Source of the DNA: Pilaira anomala
Taxonomy: Eukaryota; Mucoromycota; Mucoromycetes; Mucorales; Mucoraceae
NCBI GenBank assembly: GCA_025716855.1
Contig: JAIXMQ010000013.1
Coordinates: 434,001-498,000, forward strand
Length of the DNA stretch: 64,000 nt
Direction: 5' to 3'
Part shown: positions 11,530 to 24,201 of the stretch, one piece after another
Position numbering within the stretch: the first letter of the stretch is position 1
Layout of the letters: each line of letters opens with the position of its first letter
Notes under the pieces: model-generated
The model's database searches: none
Told to the model about the DNA's origin: nothing
Seen by the model: the letters and a program-made list of their open reading frames with translations, nothing else
Made by a program: the position numbers and the translations under genes

Positions 11530-12489
11530 AATTTTAATATAAATTCATTTTATAGATTATATTGGAAACACAGTCGTTCAGAGACTCTTTGAGAAATGTT
11601 CTGAAGACATGAAAACGCTCATGTTAAAGTCTGTTGCTCCACATTTAGCAGCTATGGGTGTTCATAAAAATGGTACCTGGGCTGCACAAAAGATAATTGA
11701 TTCACTTAGATTACCACATCAAATTCAAATCGTTTGTACACATATTCAACCATTTATACCTCCACTTTTATTAGATCAATTTGGTAATTATGTCGTTCAA
11801 TGTTGTTTAAGAATGCACAGCGATAATCAGTTTATCATGAATGCCATGGTCGAAAAGTTTGTACATATTGCTCAAGGTAGATTTGGTGCTAGAGCCATGC
11901 GTGGTATTTTAGAAGGTACTTTGATCACACCTACACAACAAGTAAGTTATTAAATGATAAAAGAATTTATGATTATTTTTTCTTACTAAAGAACATTTAT
12001 TTAAAAAAGATGTTTATTGCCGCAGCCTTATTGCAAAACTCGATTGCTCTTTCCATTCATACGAATGGTGCTCTCTTACTCTCATGGTTAATTGAATCCT
12101 CTAAACTTCAGAACAGATACACTTTACTTGCTACTCGCCTCTCACCTCACCTCATTCAAATCGCCACACATAAATTAGGTACTCAAATCCTCTTAAAATT
12201 AATCAACCAAGACATTGAAGTTCAATCAAGATCTATTCTCTTGACTGCATTAGAAGTGCAAGACACGATGCGAGAAATCTTGTCAGATCAAGCTCGAGGA
12301 TTAGGTTTTGTGATTAAACTCATATCTTCTGAATCCTTATCTGCTGACGAGAAATCTAAGCTTTGTGAAATTGCACACCCTATTTTAACTCAACTTCAAG
12401 GTACTTCATTCAAGAAGGCACTTGTAGAATTTGTTGCTGTAGAAGAACAGGTTACCATCACTGCCGTTGTAGATGACACTAAATTATAA
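9477..12489 (+). CDS. RRM-Pumilio RNA-binding protein, Puf1/Jsn1 type
   Basis: Proteins of this type bind mRNA 3' regions; yeast Jsn1/Puf1 is linked to mRNAs for mitochondrial proteins. Six exons: 9477-9535, 9620-10397, 10461-10845, 10922-11479, 11556-11941 and 12010-12489 (about 881 residues). The N-terminal third is Asn/Ser-rich and low complexity, with repeated RPRAGTMP, RPRASSMG and RSRSYSV serine motifs that look like basophilic kinase sites. Two RRM-like domains follow, LWIGNIDMSITMDSLTRLFS and, after splicing, LWLGNMPATTTEAILNRVFS (TGG restored across intron 3). The C-terminal part holds Pumilio repeats such as YIGNTVVQRLFEKCS, NGTWAAQKIID, FGNYVVQCCLR, FGARAMRGILE and LGTQILLKLI. The start ATG at 9477 follows a CT-rich leader, and its exon joins in frame to SARDLDVVLEES. 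Confidence 0.9.
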
Positions 12490-12734
12490 CTTATAAAAAA
12501 ATTCTTGTTGTATATCTCTTTTCACTCTTACATTTTTTAGCTAAAAAAAAAAAAAAAAAACTTTGCCCTGATTTAAAATAAATAAATAAAATACGATAAA
12601 TTCAATTAAACCCCTCTTTTTTTTTCAGTAAATAACAATACAATTAGGGATATACACAATACATCTATCGTGACTAGTAACTATTTTTTAAAGCACCACC
12701 TCCTTTCGTTACATTCACCTTTTTATTAATCTCA

Positions 12735-14405
12735 ATGGTGTTAACCATTCACCAAAAGTCAACTCAGACTTCGCAACTCTTTATATTCGTGATATGCTTA
12801 TTATTTCGATACCTGAATGCTTATTTAACACGAACTTACGATAACCCAGATGAGTACTGGCAAGGACAGGAAGTTGCTCATCACTTGGTCTTTGGGTACG
12901 GTTACTTGACTTGGGAATGGCAAGAAAGGATACGTAGTTTCGCTCACCCTTTAACAGTTGCAACTATTTACAAGTGCCTCAAGTCAGTTGGTCTTGATCA
13001 TTCCTATATCTTGATAGCTGCTCCTCGTTATTTTCAAGCTACTTTAGCAGCTGTAGCTGATTTATCTACATATACTCTAGCCAAAAAAGTATTTGGAAAT
13101 CATATCGCCCTTCCCATGGTAAAAGCAGTTTAAATAGATTAAAAATCTTTCAACTAATTTTATTTATTTTAGTTATTCACAACTTTATGCTCTTGGTTCA
13201 ATTTTTTAATGGCTGCGCGTACATTATCCAATAGTATGGAAATGGTATTTACAATGATAGCCCTCAACTTTTGGCCAATACCTGGTGTAGTTGGCCTTTC
13301 TAGCCCATCTTGGTTAAAAGATTATCGTATTGCGCTTATATTAGCATTAACTGCTTGTATCATGCGACCTACCAACGCATTAATTTGGTTATTTTTAGGT
13401 ATTCAATTAATTTTAACTGCACATCATTATCGATTGAAAGTCATACTTAACGCTGCTGTCCTTTGGTAAGTGATGATTAAAAACAATACGGAACTCTCCT
13501 TCCCCCCTCCCCCTCCCCAAAACTAATTTACTCTTTCTCATTCAAGTTTTATCGTGATTTTAGTTGACGCTCTAATCGATACACGACTCTACACATCCGC
13601 ATGGTCACTTACAAACTTGATTTTCACACCTTATTTATTTTTTAAAGTCAATGTAGTCAACAGTATTTCATTATTTTATGGTGTGCATACATGGCACTGG
13701 TACATCACACAAGGTCTCCCCGTCATTTTGACCACTTTCTTACCTTTTTTCCTGTACGGCCTGTATACCGCTTATCACACCAGCTTAATCTTTCACCGTG
13801 TTAAGTCCTTACTTTATTTAACAACTTGGGTCATTTCCATCTACAGTTTACTCCCCCATAAAGAATTTCGGTTTATATTCCCTATTGTACCTATCTTACA
13901 CATGATATCCGCATACGGCTTACTTCAACTGACAGGATCGAAAAAACGCAGTAAACAACTCATGATTTTCCTACTATTAACACAACTTCCCTTATCACTC
14001 TACTTATCATTATGGCACCAACGTGGCGTCATGGACGTCATGCACTACTTGCGAGACCAACCTACCGAATCCATCTCTTTTCTTATGCCATGTCATTCTA
14101 CTCCTTATTATTCCATCTTACATAAAAAGACACCGATGTGGTTCTTAACTTGTGAACCTCCTTTAGATCCAACCAGCCTAGATGAATCAGATGCTTTCTA
14201 TCACGACCCACTGACATTTTTACAAGAGCTTAAAAATCGTACTTGGCCTACTTCACATTTAGTCTTGTTTGATAACTTGAATCCTATTCTTGCACCTTAT
14301 TTAACAGATTTAGGGTATACTGAATCCAAGCGCTTTTTTAATAGTCATTTTCATGACGATCCTAGAAGAAGAGGTGATGTTATTGTCATGTCCTTATCCC
14401 CTTAG
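12735..14405 (+). CDS. GPI10: GPI mannosyltransferase 3 (PIG-B/Gpi10, GT22)
   Basis: This ER enzyme adds the third mannose to the GPI anchor precursor, using dolichol-phosphate mannose. Exons are 12735-13118, 13173-13465 and 13547-14405, about 511 residues. The protein is polytopic. After the first transmembrane helix comes the luminal loop with TYDNPDEYWQGQEVAHHLVFGYG (shown here as NPDEYWQGQEVAHHLV), then YLTWEWQERIRSFAHPL, the PIG-B signature. NSISLFYGVHTWHWYITQG and the GT22 motif LPHKEFRFIFPIVPILH are also present. The C-terminus contains LMPCHSTPYYSILH and DLGYTESKRFFNSHFHDDPRRRGDV. It is convergent with the O-GlcNAc transferase gene (203 bp apart). ALG9 and ALG12 are related, but the DEYWQ...LTWEW combination favours PIG-B. 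Confidence 0.9.
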
Positions 14406-14608
14406 TTAAAAAAAACACCACTTTATAGACCATAGAAACTCTTTCTTTCCCTTTACACTCTCTAAAATAGAAAATAGAAAATAAAAATAAAAAAGCAATC
14501 CAATAAAAATAATCACTTTGTTTGAAAAAAAAAAAGGAGAAACATAAAACAAACAAAAAAAAAAGCTGGTGCGAGAAAAAAAAAAAGAAATGCTTGTATA
14601 TCTACACT

Positions 14609-17600
14609 TTATGGATGTGTAGCATCATCAGGATCGACTACCCAAATACACCCAGATTTTTCATTTGGCTTTAAATCGTCAAACTCTTCAGTCGTCACCC
14701 ACCTTCTCCAAGCTTCTTTATAACCACTTTCCAAGTTACGGGTCCATCGTTGGGTATCAAACAATCTACTTTGTTCACGAGACATGAACAATCTTCTTCT
14801 AAGATCCATCAATGCACCATGTCCTCTTCTTAGCATGTTTCCAGATACACCAGTCTGATACGTATATGATACACTCTGAGCTAATTCAACTACACGTTCC
14901 TCATATTGTTCTTCACTCATCACCACCATTTCATCACCAAACCCAGTAGCCATCGCGATACTTGCTCCTACGCGCGAACACATCTTATGCATATATTTCG
15001 GGTACGTTACAATCGGTGTTCCTGACCAAAGAATATCAGCAGCGGTTGTATGTGCATTACATTCCGGTGTATCCAAAAAGATATCGGCTACTCTTCCTCG
15101 ATGGATATGAACGTGCTTTGGGGCAACATCAGTAAACACCACACGTTGTGCCACTTGATGTCCTGCCCATTCAATTGCAAACCTCTTCAGATGATCCTCT
15201 CCAGCAGGCGGAAACCTTAACAACCAAAGTATCGAGTTTGGTACACGTTCAAGTATCCTCAACCAAGATCGAAAGGTACCAGGTTCTAATTTATATAGCT
15301 GATTGAAGTTTGCAAAGATAATCACATCATCCGGTAAATGAGGAAACACTTCTCTTCTCATCTTCCATCTCTTTTCTTCCTCTACAGCCCATACAGTATC
15401 TTCATTTGCTTTTTGATTGAACAATATGAGTTCTTGATGCGTGGTCGGATGGTCATCTCGAAACCCTTGTTTATGGTCATTCACAAAGTAAGAGTGTGGC
15501 ATGTAAATGAATTTTTCCGTATATACAAAATCATCCGTTCCTTCTTCTGGGTCAATATCTCCTTCAAAGTCTCCTAATTCCATTGATTTGCCACGTTGTC
15601 GCCATACTTCTCCACTCACTGTACTGGGTGGACAGACAATAGGATCTGCAATGATCCAGTCACACCAGCCGCCCGCTAATGTACCTGCAAACCCCATAAA
15701 TGAGCATTGGACTGGACAAGGTCTCGCTGCAAAGATTTCATTTCGTGCCCCCTTTGTATATCCATTTAAATTCACTAAAATATGTATTCCATCTTCCACA
15801 ATTTTTTCTACAATCTGCTGATGGTTCCAGTGCGAGACATCTAAAAAATGTTCAGATTCACTTTCAATCTTTAATCGATAAGGTGAGTTATCACTTGCTG
15901 TGGTGGCATAGCAGTAGACCTCGAATTGTTTTGTATCATGAAAGCCAAATACGGATTGCATCAGATGAGATAAAGGATGATTGTTGAAATCAGAAGAGAC
16001 GTAGCCTAATTTAATACGAGGAGAAGGAGGTGGAGGTGGAGGGTAAACATGAGTTGGGACCCAAGAAGACGTTAAAGCTGTATGAGAAATCCTTAACGCA
16101 TTTCGATGAGAGATCAATCGTATCTGTCTTGCAGATAACGGATAAGTAAAAGTATGAAATGGTAATACAGTCGGTACCGGTGGACACGTCAATGTACTTG
16201 GAATCAAAGGTCTTTGATATTTTTGAGCTAATTCAGGTGTCACCACGATACGTTCATATATCTTAACTGTGCTCTGTCCATACGTATCTATATACCATTT
16301 ATGTTGTAACCTTCTCATAATTCTTTCCACTAACCGTATCAACCATCCGCCTTCATCTTTCTTTTCCGTATCTGTACTTGGTCTCAAAAAGAATCCTAAT
16401 CGATTTTTCCAAATATTTAAATCTTTGCTGTTCACACATTCCATCATCATCTGTACTAATTTATCCCCAACAGAACATGTAGGATTAGAGGGCGACTTTA
16501 AAATTCCTGCACCCCAAATCGCACCATCATTCAACTGCTTTTCCACAATATCTACAACATGTCCAATCCATCCACTTTTAGAGTGCACATCCAGACTTGC
16601 CGGAAAGTAATTTCCAAACGTATCCACACTGGCTTCTCCACCTACTGTACCACGTCCACGCCAATCACATACCCCACTGAGTGAATTTACTAACCCACAT
16701 ACAGCATCCACAAAATTTGGGTTGACTTCCACTGCACGTCGATACCATTGTACAGATTCCTGAACTCTTCCTAAATCCTTGATAGCATTTCCCAAATTTG
16801 CAAGGGCTACATCAAACCTTGGGTTAAACTCAACCGCCTTTTCATACATATTCACTGCTTCGTTCAAATGACCCATATCCTTTAAAAGTGATCCTAGGTT
16901 CGTATACAGATGAGGATGTCTAGGATCCAGATGGATTCCATAAAGATAATATCGCATTGCTAACGTTGTGCCGGTAAGTGGTTGCATTGTTGGTCCTAAA
17001 GTAATTGCGGTTTCTGCCAGTGTGGGAGAGATGTTACTCAAGATGATTCCTAAGTTGTTCGTGGTGGAGGGACTTTGATGTAAGGCTAAACTGATATAAT
17101 ATAACGGTAAAAGTACAGCTAAACTAGGTGTTACACCTTTTGTTGCAGCGTTAGCTAAAGCCGTGGTGGTTGGGTTCATGATATCTTGAAATAATTTCGC
17201 TAATGTCAAGAGTAAGGTTGAAGTAGTCTGATTTGTCTGTTGTACAATTTCGGCATGATGTTGAGCTCCATTCAGCCCAGGCAATAAACCATCAGTAGCC
17301 GGAAACAGTAAATGCAATACCCTAACTGCTTGTTCAGGTAACAGTAACACCAACACAGGTCTTTCTGCAGGGCTATGACAAGCAAAAGCCAATAACTGAC
17401 ACACACTTTCCACATGCATTCCACCAAACGCCAACTGTAACCCTTTTTCATACTCCTTTTGTGCACCCAGTACATCACCTAAAGCATACTTTAAATTTCC
17501 TTTTGCATAAAACAAATTTAATAACCGAGGTAACTGATGTGTCTGTACAGCCTTATTGGTAAACGACTTTTCCACAAACTCGCATACAGCCAGTGCTTCC

Positions 17601-18352
17601 TTGTACCTTAACGAGGTTGAACATAATGCGCCTACTAAATTCTCTACCGCATCCCAGTACCCAGGTCGTAACTTGACTGCTTCATACCACCATTTCTCAG
17701 CTTCCTCAGTTTTACCAAGGCTCTTTAAAGTAGTTCCAATATTACTCATGGCCTCGACATAAGTGGCATCATACTTTAAAATCAAATGATTGTACTCTAA
17801 CGACTTTCTATAATCTTGAAAAGAATAATATACACATGCTAATAATAAAAGAGTTGGTAAATGTGTTGGTGCGACCAAATGTAACTTATGCAAAAGGTCC
17901 AACAGAAATGGGTTTTGAGGTGATACCGAGTACACTCCATGTGCAAACTGAAGTAAACTCTCTCGCCAACTTTCGTTATTATTATAAGGTTGCATCATGG
18001 GTATATTGGTTGTGGTTGTAATTGCTGCTGATGCAGCCGCTGCAATTGCATTGGCTTCTGTCAAGTATTGATTTGTGTCTCTATCTATCGCTGTTCTCTT
18101 TCTACTTGGGCCGATCGTGACAGGACCAGGACCTGTACCAGCTGCTGCTGCTACTCCGTTGAGTATCAGTTCGTATTGCTGTCTTGTAGATAAATAATGT
18201 CGTCGCTTTGGATCGTTATAATGATTTATCCAGCCTCCACCAACATTATTTTCAAAATAATAACTTGAAAGTGTAGGTGACTGTGGTGGCACCATGATAG
18301 AAGGAAGTAAAGGAATAGTTTGCTGCTGTTGTTGTTGCAGCTGTTGTTGCTG

Positions 18353-18384
<32 letters not shown>

Positions 18385-18733
18385 GGTGGTGGTGGTGGTG
18401 TTGTTGTTGTTGCTGTTGTTGTTGTTGTTGTTGTTGCTGTTGCTGTTGCTGTTGTTGTTGATGCAAGTGGTGTTGTTGTTGATGAATTAATAATTGTTGG
18501 TGTTGTTGTTGTTGTTGTTGTAGCTGTCTAGATACAAGTAGCTCTTGTTGAAACAAGTTGAATGCTACTAGATCATCCTACAAAAAAAAATAAAGGGATT
18601 AGTTTCTTATCAAAAAAAAAATTTTTTTTTCTCCAAAATTTGTTCTTACGTTAGTTGTATGATATAAGTTTCTTGTCATATCTTTGGGTATCTGTTCAAT
18701 TTTATTATTTGAAGCGTAATGTTGAAAGGGCAT
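14609..18733 (-). CDS. UDP-GlcNAc:protein O-GlcNAc transferase (OGT, GT41)
   Basis: This nucleocytoplasmic enzyme transfers GlcNAc to Ser/Thr of intracellular proteins. Two exons, 18733-18650 and 18577-14609, encode about 1350 residues. Exon 1 (MPFQHYASNNKIEQIPKDMT...) joins in phase 0 to DDLVAFNLFQQELL. Residues of about 45-115 are an extended Gln/His tract. TPR repeats follow in two blocks, for example YVEAMSNIGTTLKSLGKTEEA and HLYTNLGSLLKDMGHLNEAV. The C-terminal catalytic region shows KLGYVSSDFNNHPLSHLMQS, ILVNLNGYTKGARNE, PVQCSFMGFAGTLA, FANFNQLYKLEPGTFRSW (the UDP-binding Lys is present), NSILWLLRFP and DTPECNAHTTAADILWSG. The TPR region is longer than in metazoan OGT and has a Pro/Thr-rich spacer. 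GT41 identity is very clear. Confidence 0.95.
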
Positions 18734-18843
18734 ACACTTTTGTTTGTAGAAAAGGTTTTTCTTTTAAAAATATGTGAAAAAAAAAAAAAACTAGTCTAAA
18801 ATAAGAACAAGGAAGAAAGCAGAAAAAAAGCGTCATCGTACAT

Positions 18844-19706
18844 TTAATCCCCACTTGTTTTTATTTGAATAAAGCAATTCTGATTACAAGTTCTATATAA
18901 ATAAGGTAGACCATCTTTATGTAATTTAACCCATTCTAATTCATGATGAAATAATTCTATTTGACAATTTGAACAATGTGGTAAAAGTAATTTATCCGTC
19001 TTTAATAATTCTTCGTGATCCATCATTTCCTCTTCTATCACCTTTCTAGATTCTTCATCCTCCAAGCAAGTCAACCCAATTGTCTGTAGACATATACCCT
19101 TTAATGACAAAAATCTATCTTTTCTCTGAATTATTTCAAATGGATTCTTATCTACCCAAAATTGATCTAATTCAAGTTTCACTATCTCGGCCGGTAATTC
19201 AATTAACTGATTATTTGTTACATCCAATGTCTTTAACTGTTTAAGATTTCCAACTTGACAAGGTATTTCTTTCAGCTTATTATTATGTACAAACAGTTCT
19301 GTCAAGTTCGCAAGTAGCCCAACCTCTATCGGTAAAACTTCGAGTTGATTACTTCCAACATTCAGTTCTCGCAAGTTACTTAATCTCCACAATTCTTTAG
19401 GTAAACTCCTGAGTTGATTATTTTGTATTTGAAGTGAACAAAGTGAATTTAAATAAGGTACTGCTGGTCCTGCTATTCTCTAAAAAATACTATATTAGCT
19501 TTAAACCAAACATATTATGCAAAAAAAAAAAAAAAAAAAAGTGAAAAGTACGTTACTAATATATCCACTTGTCGAAAAGCTAAGTATGCTTTATTCGTAA
19601 AACTAACTGTATCTAATGGAACCTTTTTATCTCCTTCATTATAAAAAGTTGCAATACATCCTGATAAATGCCATAACACAACTGATTTCGGATGACTTAT
19701 TGACAT
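18844..19706 (-). CDS. Leucine-rich repeat protein with C-terminal Cys-pair domain
   Basis: Two exons, 19706-19557 and 19479-18844, join in phase 0 (QVDIL|RIAGPAV), giving about 261 residues. Four to five LRRs of the Leu-x2-Leu-x-Leu-x2-Asn type are visible, such as LCSLQIQNNQLRSLPKEL, LRELNVGSNQLEVLPIEV, LTELFVHNNKLKEIPCQV and LKTLDVTNNQLIELPAEI. They resemble the Ras-group (SHOC2-like) LRRs, which act as protein-interaction scaffolds. The C-terminal 100 residues include LPHCSNCQIELF and TCNQNCF, two Cys pairs that could bind zinc, as in LRRC58-like proteins. The partner and pathway are unknown. An in-frame upstream start (an alternative exon near 19763) is possible; 19706 is the first well-placed ATG. 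Confidence 0.75.
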
Positions 19707-19973
19707 TTGACATTCAAAAAAGAAAAAGAGAAGCAAAAATAAATATTCATTGAAACACAGCACATAACACTAACCTCTATCTTTTCTTTCAATGGTTTTG
19801 GGGGGAGGAGAGTGATAAGCAAGTCACTTCAAACACAATACCACACGCACAGAATACACACTCTCACACACAGAACACAAAAAGAGGGAGCCGTAAAAAA
19901 AAAAAAAAAAAAAAAAAAGGGAGTATCTTTTTTTTTTTTTAATTTCTCTCTTTCTCTCTTTCTCTCTATTACA

Positions 19974-20791
19974 ATGGACTTGAAAAGCGTAACTACCATG
20001 GACGAAACTTCCGACTTGGATAGTCAACACAGTAGACAATCCTCCACTTATAAAATGAGTTTAGATTCTGACGATTCCGCTTCTTTCAAGTCAACTCTAC
20101 GAGACTTGGCCGTAAGTAACTGGGCAACCACAGTAGAAAGAATTAATATCCGAGAGGACAATATCAATACTACAAGGTCAAAATCCTATGATTTTCGTGA
20201 AAGGCGTGACCCTGAAAGAAGAACGGTTACCAGAAGAAGTTCTCTATTAGTAAGTATATAAATATAAACACTGTTTGTTCTTTAAATCTAAATGATTATG
20301 ATTATGTAGCCAAAATCAAAGGCACTACTGCGTGTGATTGATCAAGCAGATGTAAGTTTAGTTTATTATATGTATATATTTTACTTGACAATATTAAATA
20401 ATTTGTATAGGAGGATACTCATTTGGCCGATTTAGAAATGCGAAGAGAACATGAAACAACTGCACAACTTAACAGATTAGAAGATCATGTAAACGTATTG
20501 TATCACCTTTTTTGAATTCGTTTTTAATCATATCGTTTAGTTATATAACTTTTTTTTTTTTTAGAAAGTAAAAAATGTACCTGCTGCTTCTTGGACAAAA
20601 GTACCAGATACGACACTACCACTCTATACATGTTCTAAATTAAATCCTGAAATTGAAATGACCGTAAGGATTTGATGATGATGATGATGATACATGTTTG
20701 AAATTTATATTAAAACTTTTATTATTTCCCTTAGAATTTTCAATTAGAAAACATATCTAGTAACAGTTACAAGAGTATAAAACGGAAAGGT

Positions 20792-20832
<41 letters not shown>

Positions 20833-21130
20833 TCTCGCACTGGGATTAACCAACTAGAATGACTATATAGCATCAGAAGATAGGTTTGAACCATACCCAA
20901 CATCTATTAGTTTAAAAAGACGTGCAGTCTCACCATCACTATCACTTAATGGCTCACCTGTACTTACAGCCATGTCAAGTCCGCCAACGAACTTTTCATA
21001 TTATAATCATAGTCCAACTCATAATGCAGCAGCAGCTTCAAAACCACCTTCTACAACTATCACAAAACAAACACCATTTAATTTACAGGATGCAAGTGGG
21101 GGATTAAGTCGAATGTCATTAAGCGAATAA
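19974..21130 (+). CDS. Uncharacterised Ser-rich protein with basic SP motifs
   Basis: Six exons (19974-20249, 20310-20351, 20411-20488, 20565-20663, 20735-20789, 20871-21130) form a clean 269-residue protein; all junctions conserve frame, which is good evidence for a real gene. No domain was recognised. The N-terminus is acidic and Ser-rich (MDETSDLDSQHSRQSSTYK) with basic serine sites such as RRTVTRRSSLL. A short helical, charged stretch lies in the middle (LADLEMRREHETTAQLNRLED). The C-terminus has SLKRRAVSPSLSLNGSPVL and SPPTNFSYYNHSPTHN, with several Ser-Pro sites, and ends LSRMSLSE. It looks like an intrinsically disordered regulatory protein. Its stop lies 25 bp from that of the next, convergent gene. 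Confidence 0.75.
20797..20831. repeat. TA microsatellite in intron
   Basis: About 17 TA units lie inside the last intron of the preceding gene (20790-20870). It is a simple-sequence tract and may be length-variable. Confidence 0.85.
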
Positions 21131-21155
21131 TAAATATAATTGTTTATTATTATTT

Positions 21156-22993
21156 TTATGCAAATTGATAATCATCACTATCATCAATTAGTTTAGATTG
21201 ATACTTTGCTTTTAATTCAGCAAGTAAATTTGAAGGCATAACGGGTATATGATTGCGTTTAATAATCTCATCTCGCTTATTGGCCGCAGCCAATTCTTCT
21301 GATAAAGGTTGTTCTTCATTATTGATAATTTCATTTAATCTTTCTTGAAATATTTCAGGTCTTTCCTTTCCATTTTCTTTTGCTAATCTTATTAATCTTT
21401 CTGACATTGTATCTTGCTCTTGATGATGATGATGATGATGATGACGAAACAAATTGACGGATGATCTACGACTACTCACTGGAGATTCTTCTCTCCAAAA
21501 CATATCGTTTTTTCTTTGTACTACTTTTTCTTTTCTTTTTGTTTGTTCTTGTTCTTCTTCCTCTTGTCGTGCTACCTTGAATAATTTATCATTAAATGAA
21601 TTAGAAACAGGCGCACTATTACTTTTAGCTGACCAAAATTCTTCATCATTGGCCCATGTTTGTGAATTTGTTGTTGGCTTTTCTTTTAATGTAGAAATAC
21701 GATTTGAAATAGGTCTGGATTGATTTGGTTTGATTGAATTGTTTCCATGAATTTCTTTCCAAAATCGATTACTCACCATACTTCCACCTGGTGTTCTATT
21801 ACGAAAATATTAAAAAAAATTTCAATTACGAATATTTATATTATATAATACCTAATCATTTCAGTCGATCGTAATTTGGCTGCTGGAATTTCATCAATCA
21901 CAGTACGTTTAGGAGATACAATAATTCCTTTTTTGGGTGTCGCGTTTGATCTTACAATCGGTGAAGGACTCATATGACGTTTTGAATGGGTAGGTGATAA
22001 AGCCATACGTTTCGCTGAAGGTTCATGCGTAGGAGATAAATGGCGTTTTATAGGAGCTGAACGTCTAGGTGTTGTTGTTTTCATTTTCTAATAAATTTAA
22101 AAAAAAAAAATTAATAATCAAATTGTTTTCAACTCTCTTTCTTTCTTTTTTTCTTTTTACATAATTATGATAAGTAGGTCTAGTAGGTGTAACAGTATAT
22201 ACTTGAGCTCTAATTGCAGGAATTTCCTCTTCTTCTTCTTCTTCGTCATTGTCTTCTTCAAAAATGAATTTACCTGTAGGTTCTTCTGCTAAAAAGGAAG
22301 CCTACCAAAAATTTAACAAAAAAATACATAACATACAAATTTTAAATCACTTACTTGTCTTCGAATACGAGTCATGCTCTCTTGCAACTTATCCATTCTT
22401 CTTCTTTCTTCTTCAATCTTTTGATTTAGGGTAGATGTATCAAATACAGATCTTCTAGGACTTTTAAGTGGTGTCTTTCGAACACTGTATCGTGAATAAC
22501 TATGAGGTGTTTCTGCTTCTAATCCTGGAGTTCCAATCTCTGAATCCTGATAAAATGGATTACGATCTACAAAATCATCATATCTACCCACTTCTTTTTA
22601 TTGTGTTAAACTAAAAATAGTATAAATTTTTACTATTATTTTATTGTTTACCTTCACTTATCGTATTTCGTTCAATAAGTGGTGTTAAAGAGGTACTTTG
22701 AACTTCATCTTCATCTTCCAAGTTTGATCTTGTTCTTTCTGGTGTTTTAATATTATCACGAATACGAATCTATTTTATAAAAGGACATGAGTTATATATT
22801 TTACAAAAAAAAAAAAAAGACATGTTTCTTTTACATTGCTATTTCTTGGCGTTATTTTTGACCACAAGTTATCATAGAATCTTTCAAAATCTCTAGACGC
22901 GCTCGATTGCGTATTCTTTATCACTTGCACTAGAGGTGATAAAGCTCCTAGTGCGCCACTTCTTCTATTTTCCGTTCTAACTGGTGATGCCAT
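21156..22993 (-). CDS. Uncharacterised protein with clustered proline-directed phospho-sites
   Basis: Six exons were traced from ATG at 22993. They start with MASPVRTENRRSGALGALSP and ERFYDNLWSKITPRNSN, then IRIRDNIKTPERTRSN, EVGRYDDFVDRNPFYQDSE, a short coiled-coil (LNQKIEEERRRMDKLQESMT), an acidic stretch and a basic SP-rich exon. The basic exon contains three related units: KRHLSPTH, KRMALSPTH and KRHMSPSP. The final exon joins as STEMIRTPGGSMVSNRFWKE and carries a His run (about 21421-21442), many Glu/Lys heptad-like segments and ends DDSDDYQFA. Multiple S/T-P-x-K/R sites fit a CDK substrate such as a spindle or chromatin-associated protein, but no family was recognised, so function is left open. 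All exon joins keep frame. Confidence 0.7.
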
Positions 22994-23855
22994 AATAAAT
23001 AAACAATAAAAATATAAAGAATAAAAAAATTTCCCTGATAAAAAAACCCGTTAAAATATTGTTTGTTAAAACTTTAGGGACTGGGGAAATTCGCAACTTA
23101 TGACTGTCGTTCAGCCTATTGTCTTCCTATGTATATACACTCGCAGACATTAACGTGATCCTATCCGTATTCGAGTTTCCTTTATCTTATTTGCCTTATT
23201 TTTGTATTAGACTCAGTGAAAGATCTCATTCATTAATTATCTTTATGCTCTGTTACATGAAGTTAGTCTCTGGTATTTCATTATTCTAGCTTATTTAAAC
23301 TATCCACGCGTTACAAACGTCATATTTATAAAATATTGGTTAGAGAAAGCTTCCTACTATCAGGACTTTATCTGAAATATGGAAACTTCACTCTTGTTTT
23401 GCTCTCCAAAACTCTCCTTTCATTTCTGAGCGCTATTTTTTTTTTTTTTTTTGCGTAACGTCAACCTCTTTATCGACTAGAAAAACCTCATGTAGCAGAT
23501 TATAGTATTTTATTTTGCTGACACTCCCTAACCAGTTATCCTTTCATTTCATTATTTTTTATGTTACTCATTGTTCACATATTACACACAATACTGCTTA
23601 CAAAAACTAGTTTGTATATATGTATATAGCTTTAGCTAAATCAAATATGCATGAAGTATATACATAATTACTATTAATCCTCAAAACACTCAACATAAGA
23701 TTATAGATCAGTTATATCAACATCATATCAAACAGCAAGATATGTCATCAATTTTTTTATTTTATATCATACCGGAAACTGTATTTCCTGTGATATTATG
23801 ATGATATATATAATTATTACATATTTTATAACAACAATTATAGGTATTAGTAGTT

Positions 23856-23872
23856 ACACACACACACACACC
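23856..23872. repeat. CA dinucleotide microsatellite
   Basis: About eight ACA/CA units lie in the intergenic region. The tract is unremarkable but possibly polymorphic. Confidence 0.85.
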
Positions 23873-24087
23873 CGTTTATGATGATCTCTCTGATTTACTT
23901 AGTTGTATAAAAAATGGATGATGATGATCATCAACTTCTTCTTTTGATTCTAACACTACGCAAATCATGTTTATATATCACTTTTGGGATGATGTATCTA
24001 GTCAAAATTTTAAACAAGCATAACTATTTTGACACATTTGATACATTTGATACATATATACATATAAAGTACCGAAGAGGGAAGTTT

Positions 24088-24088
<1 letters not shown>

Positions 24089-24141
<53 letters not shown>
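24089..24141. repeat. 53-base uninterrupted T-run
   Basis: This homopolymer is preceded by GAAGTTTG and followed by GTATAATAAAAGG. Its length in the assembly may not be exact. Confidence 0.9.
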
Positions 24142-24142
<1 letters not shown>

Positions 24143-24201
24143 TATAATAAAAGGTGATAAAAAGCGGAAAAAAATTTGCCTGGATTAAGATTTTTTTTTT
24201 T

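Noticed and set aside
17272..18021. Frames inside the O-GlcNAc transferase on both strands
   Set aside because: They are shadows of the long real reading frame.
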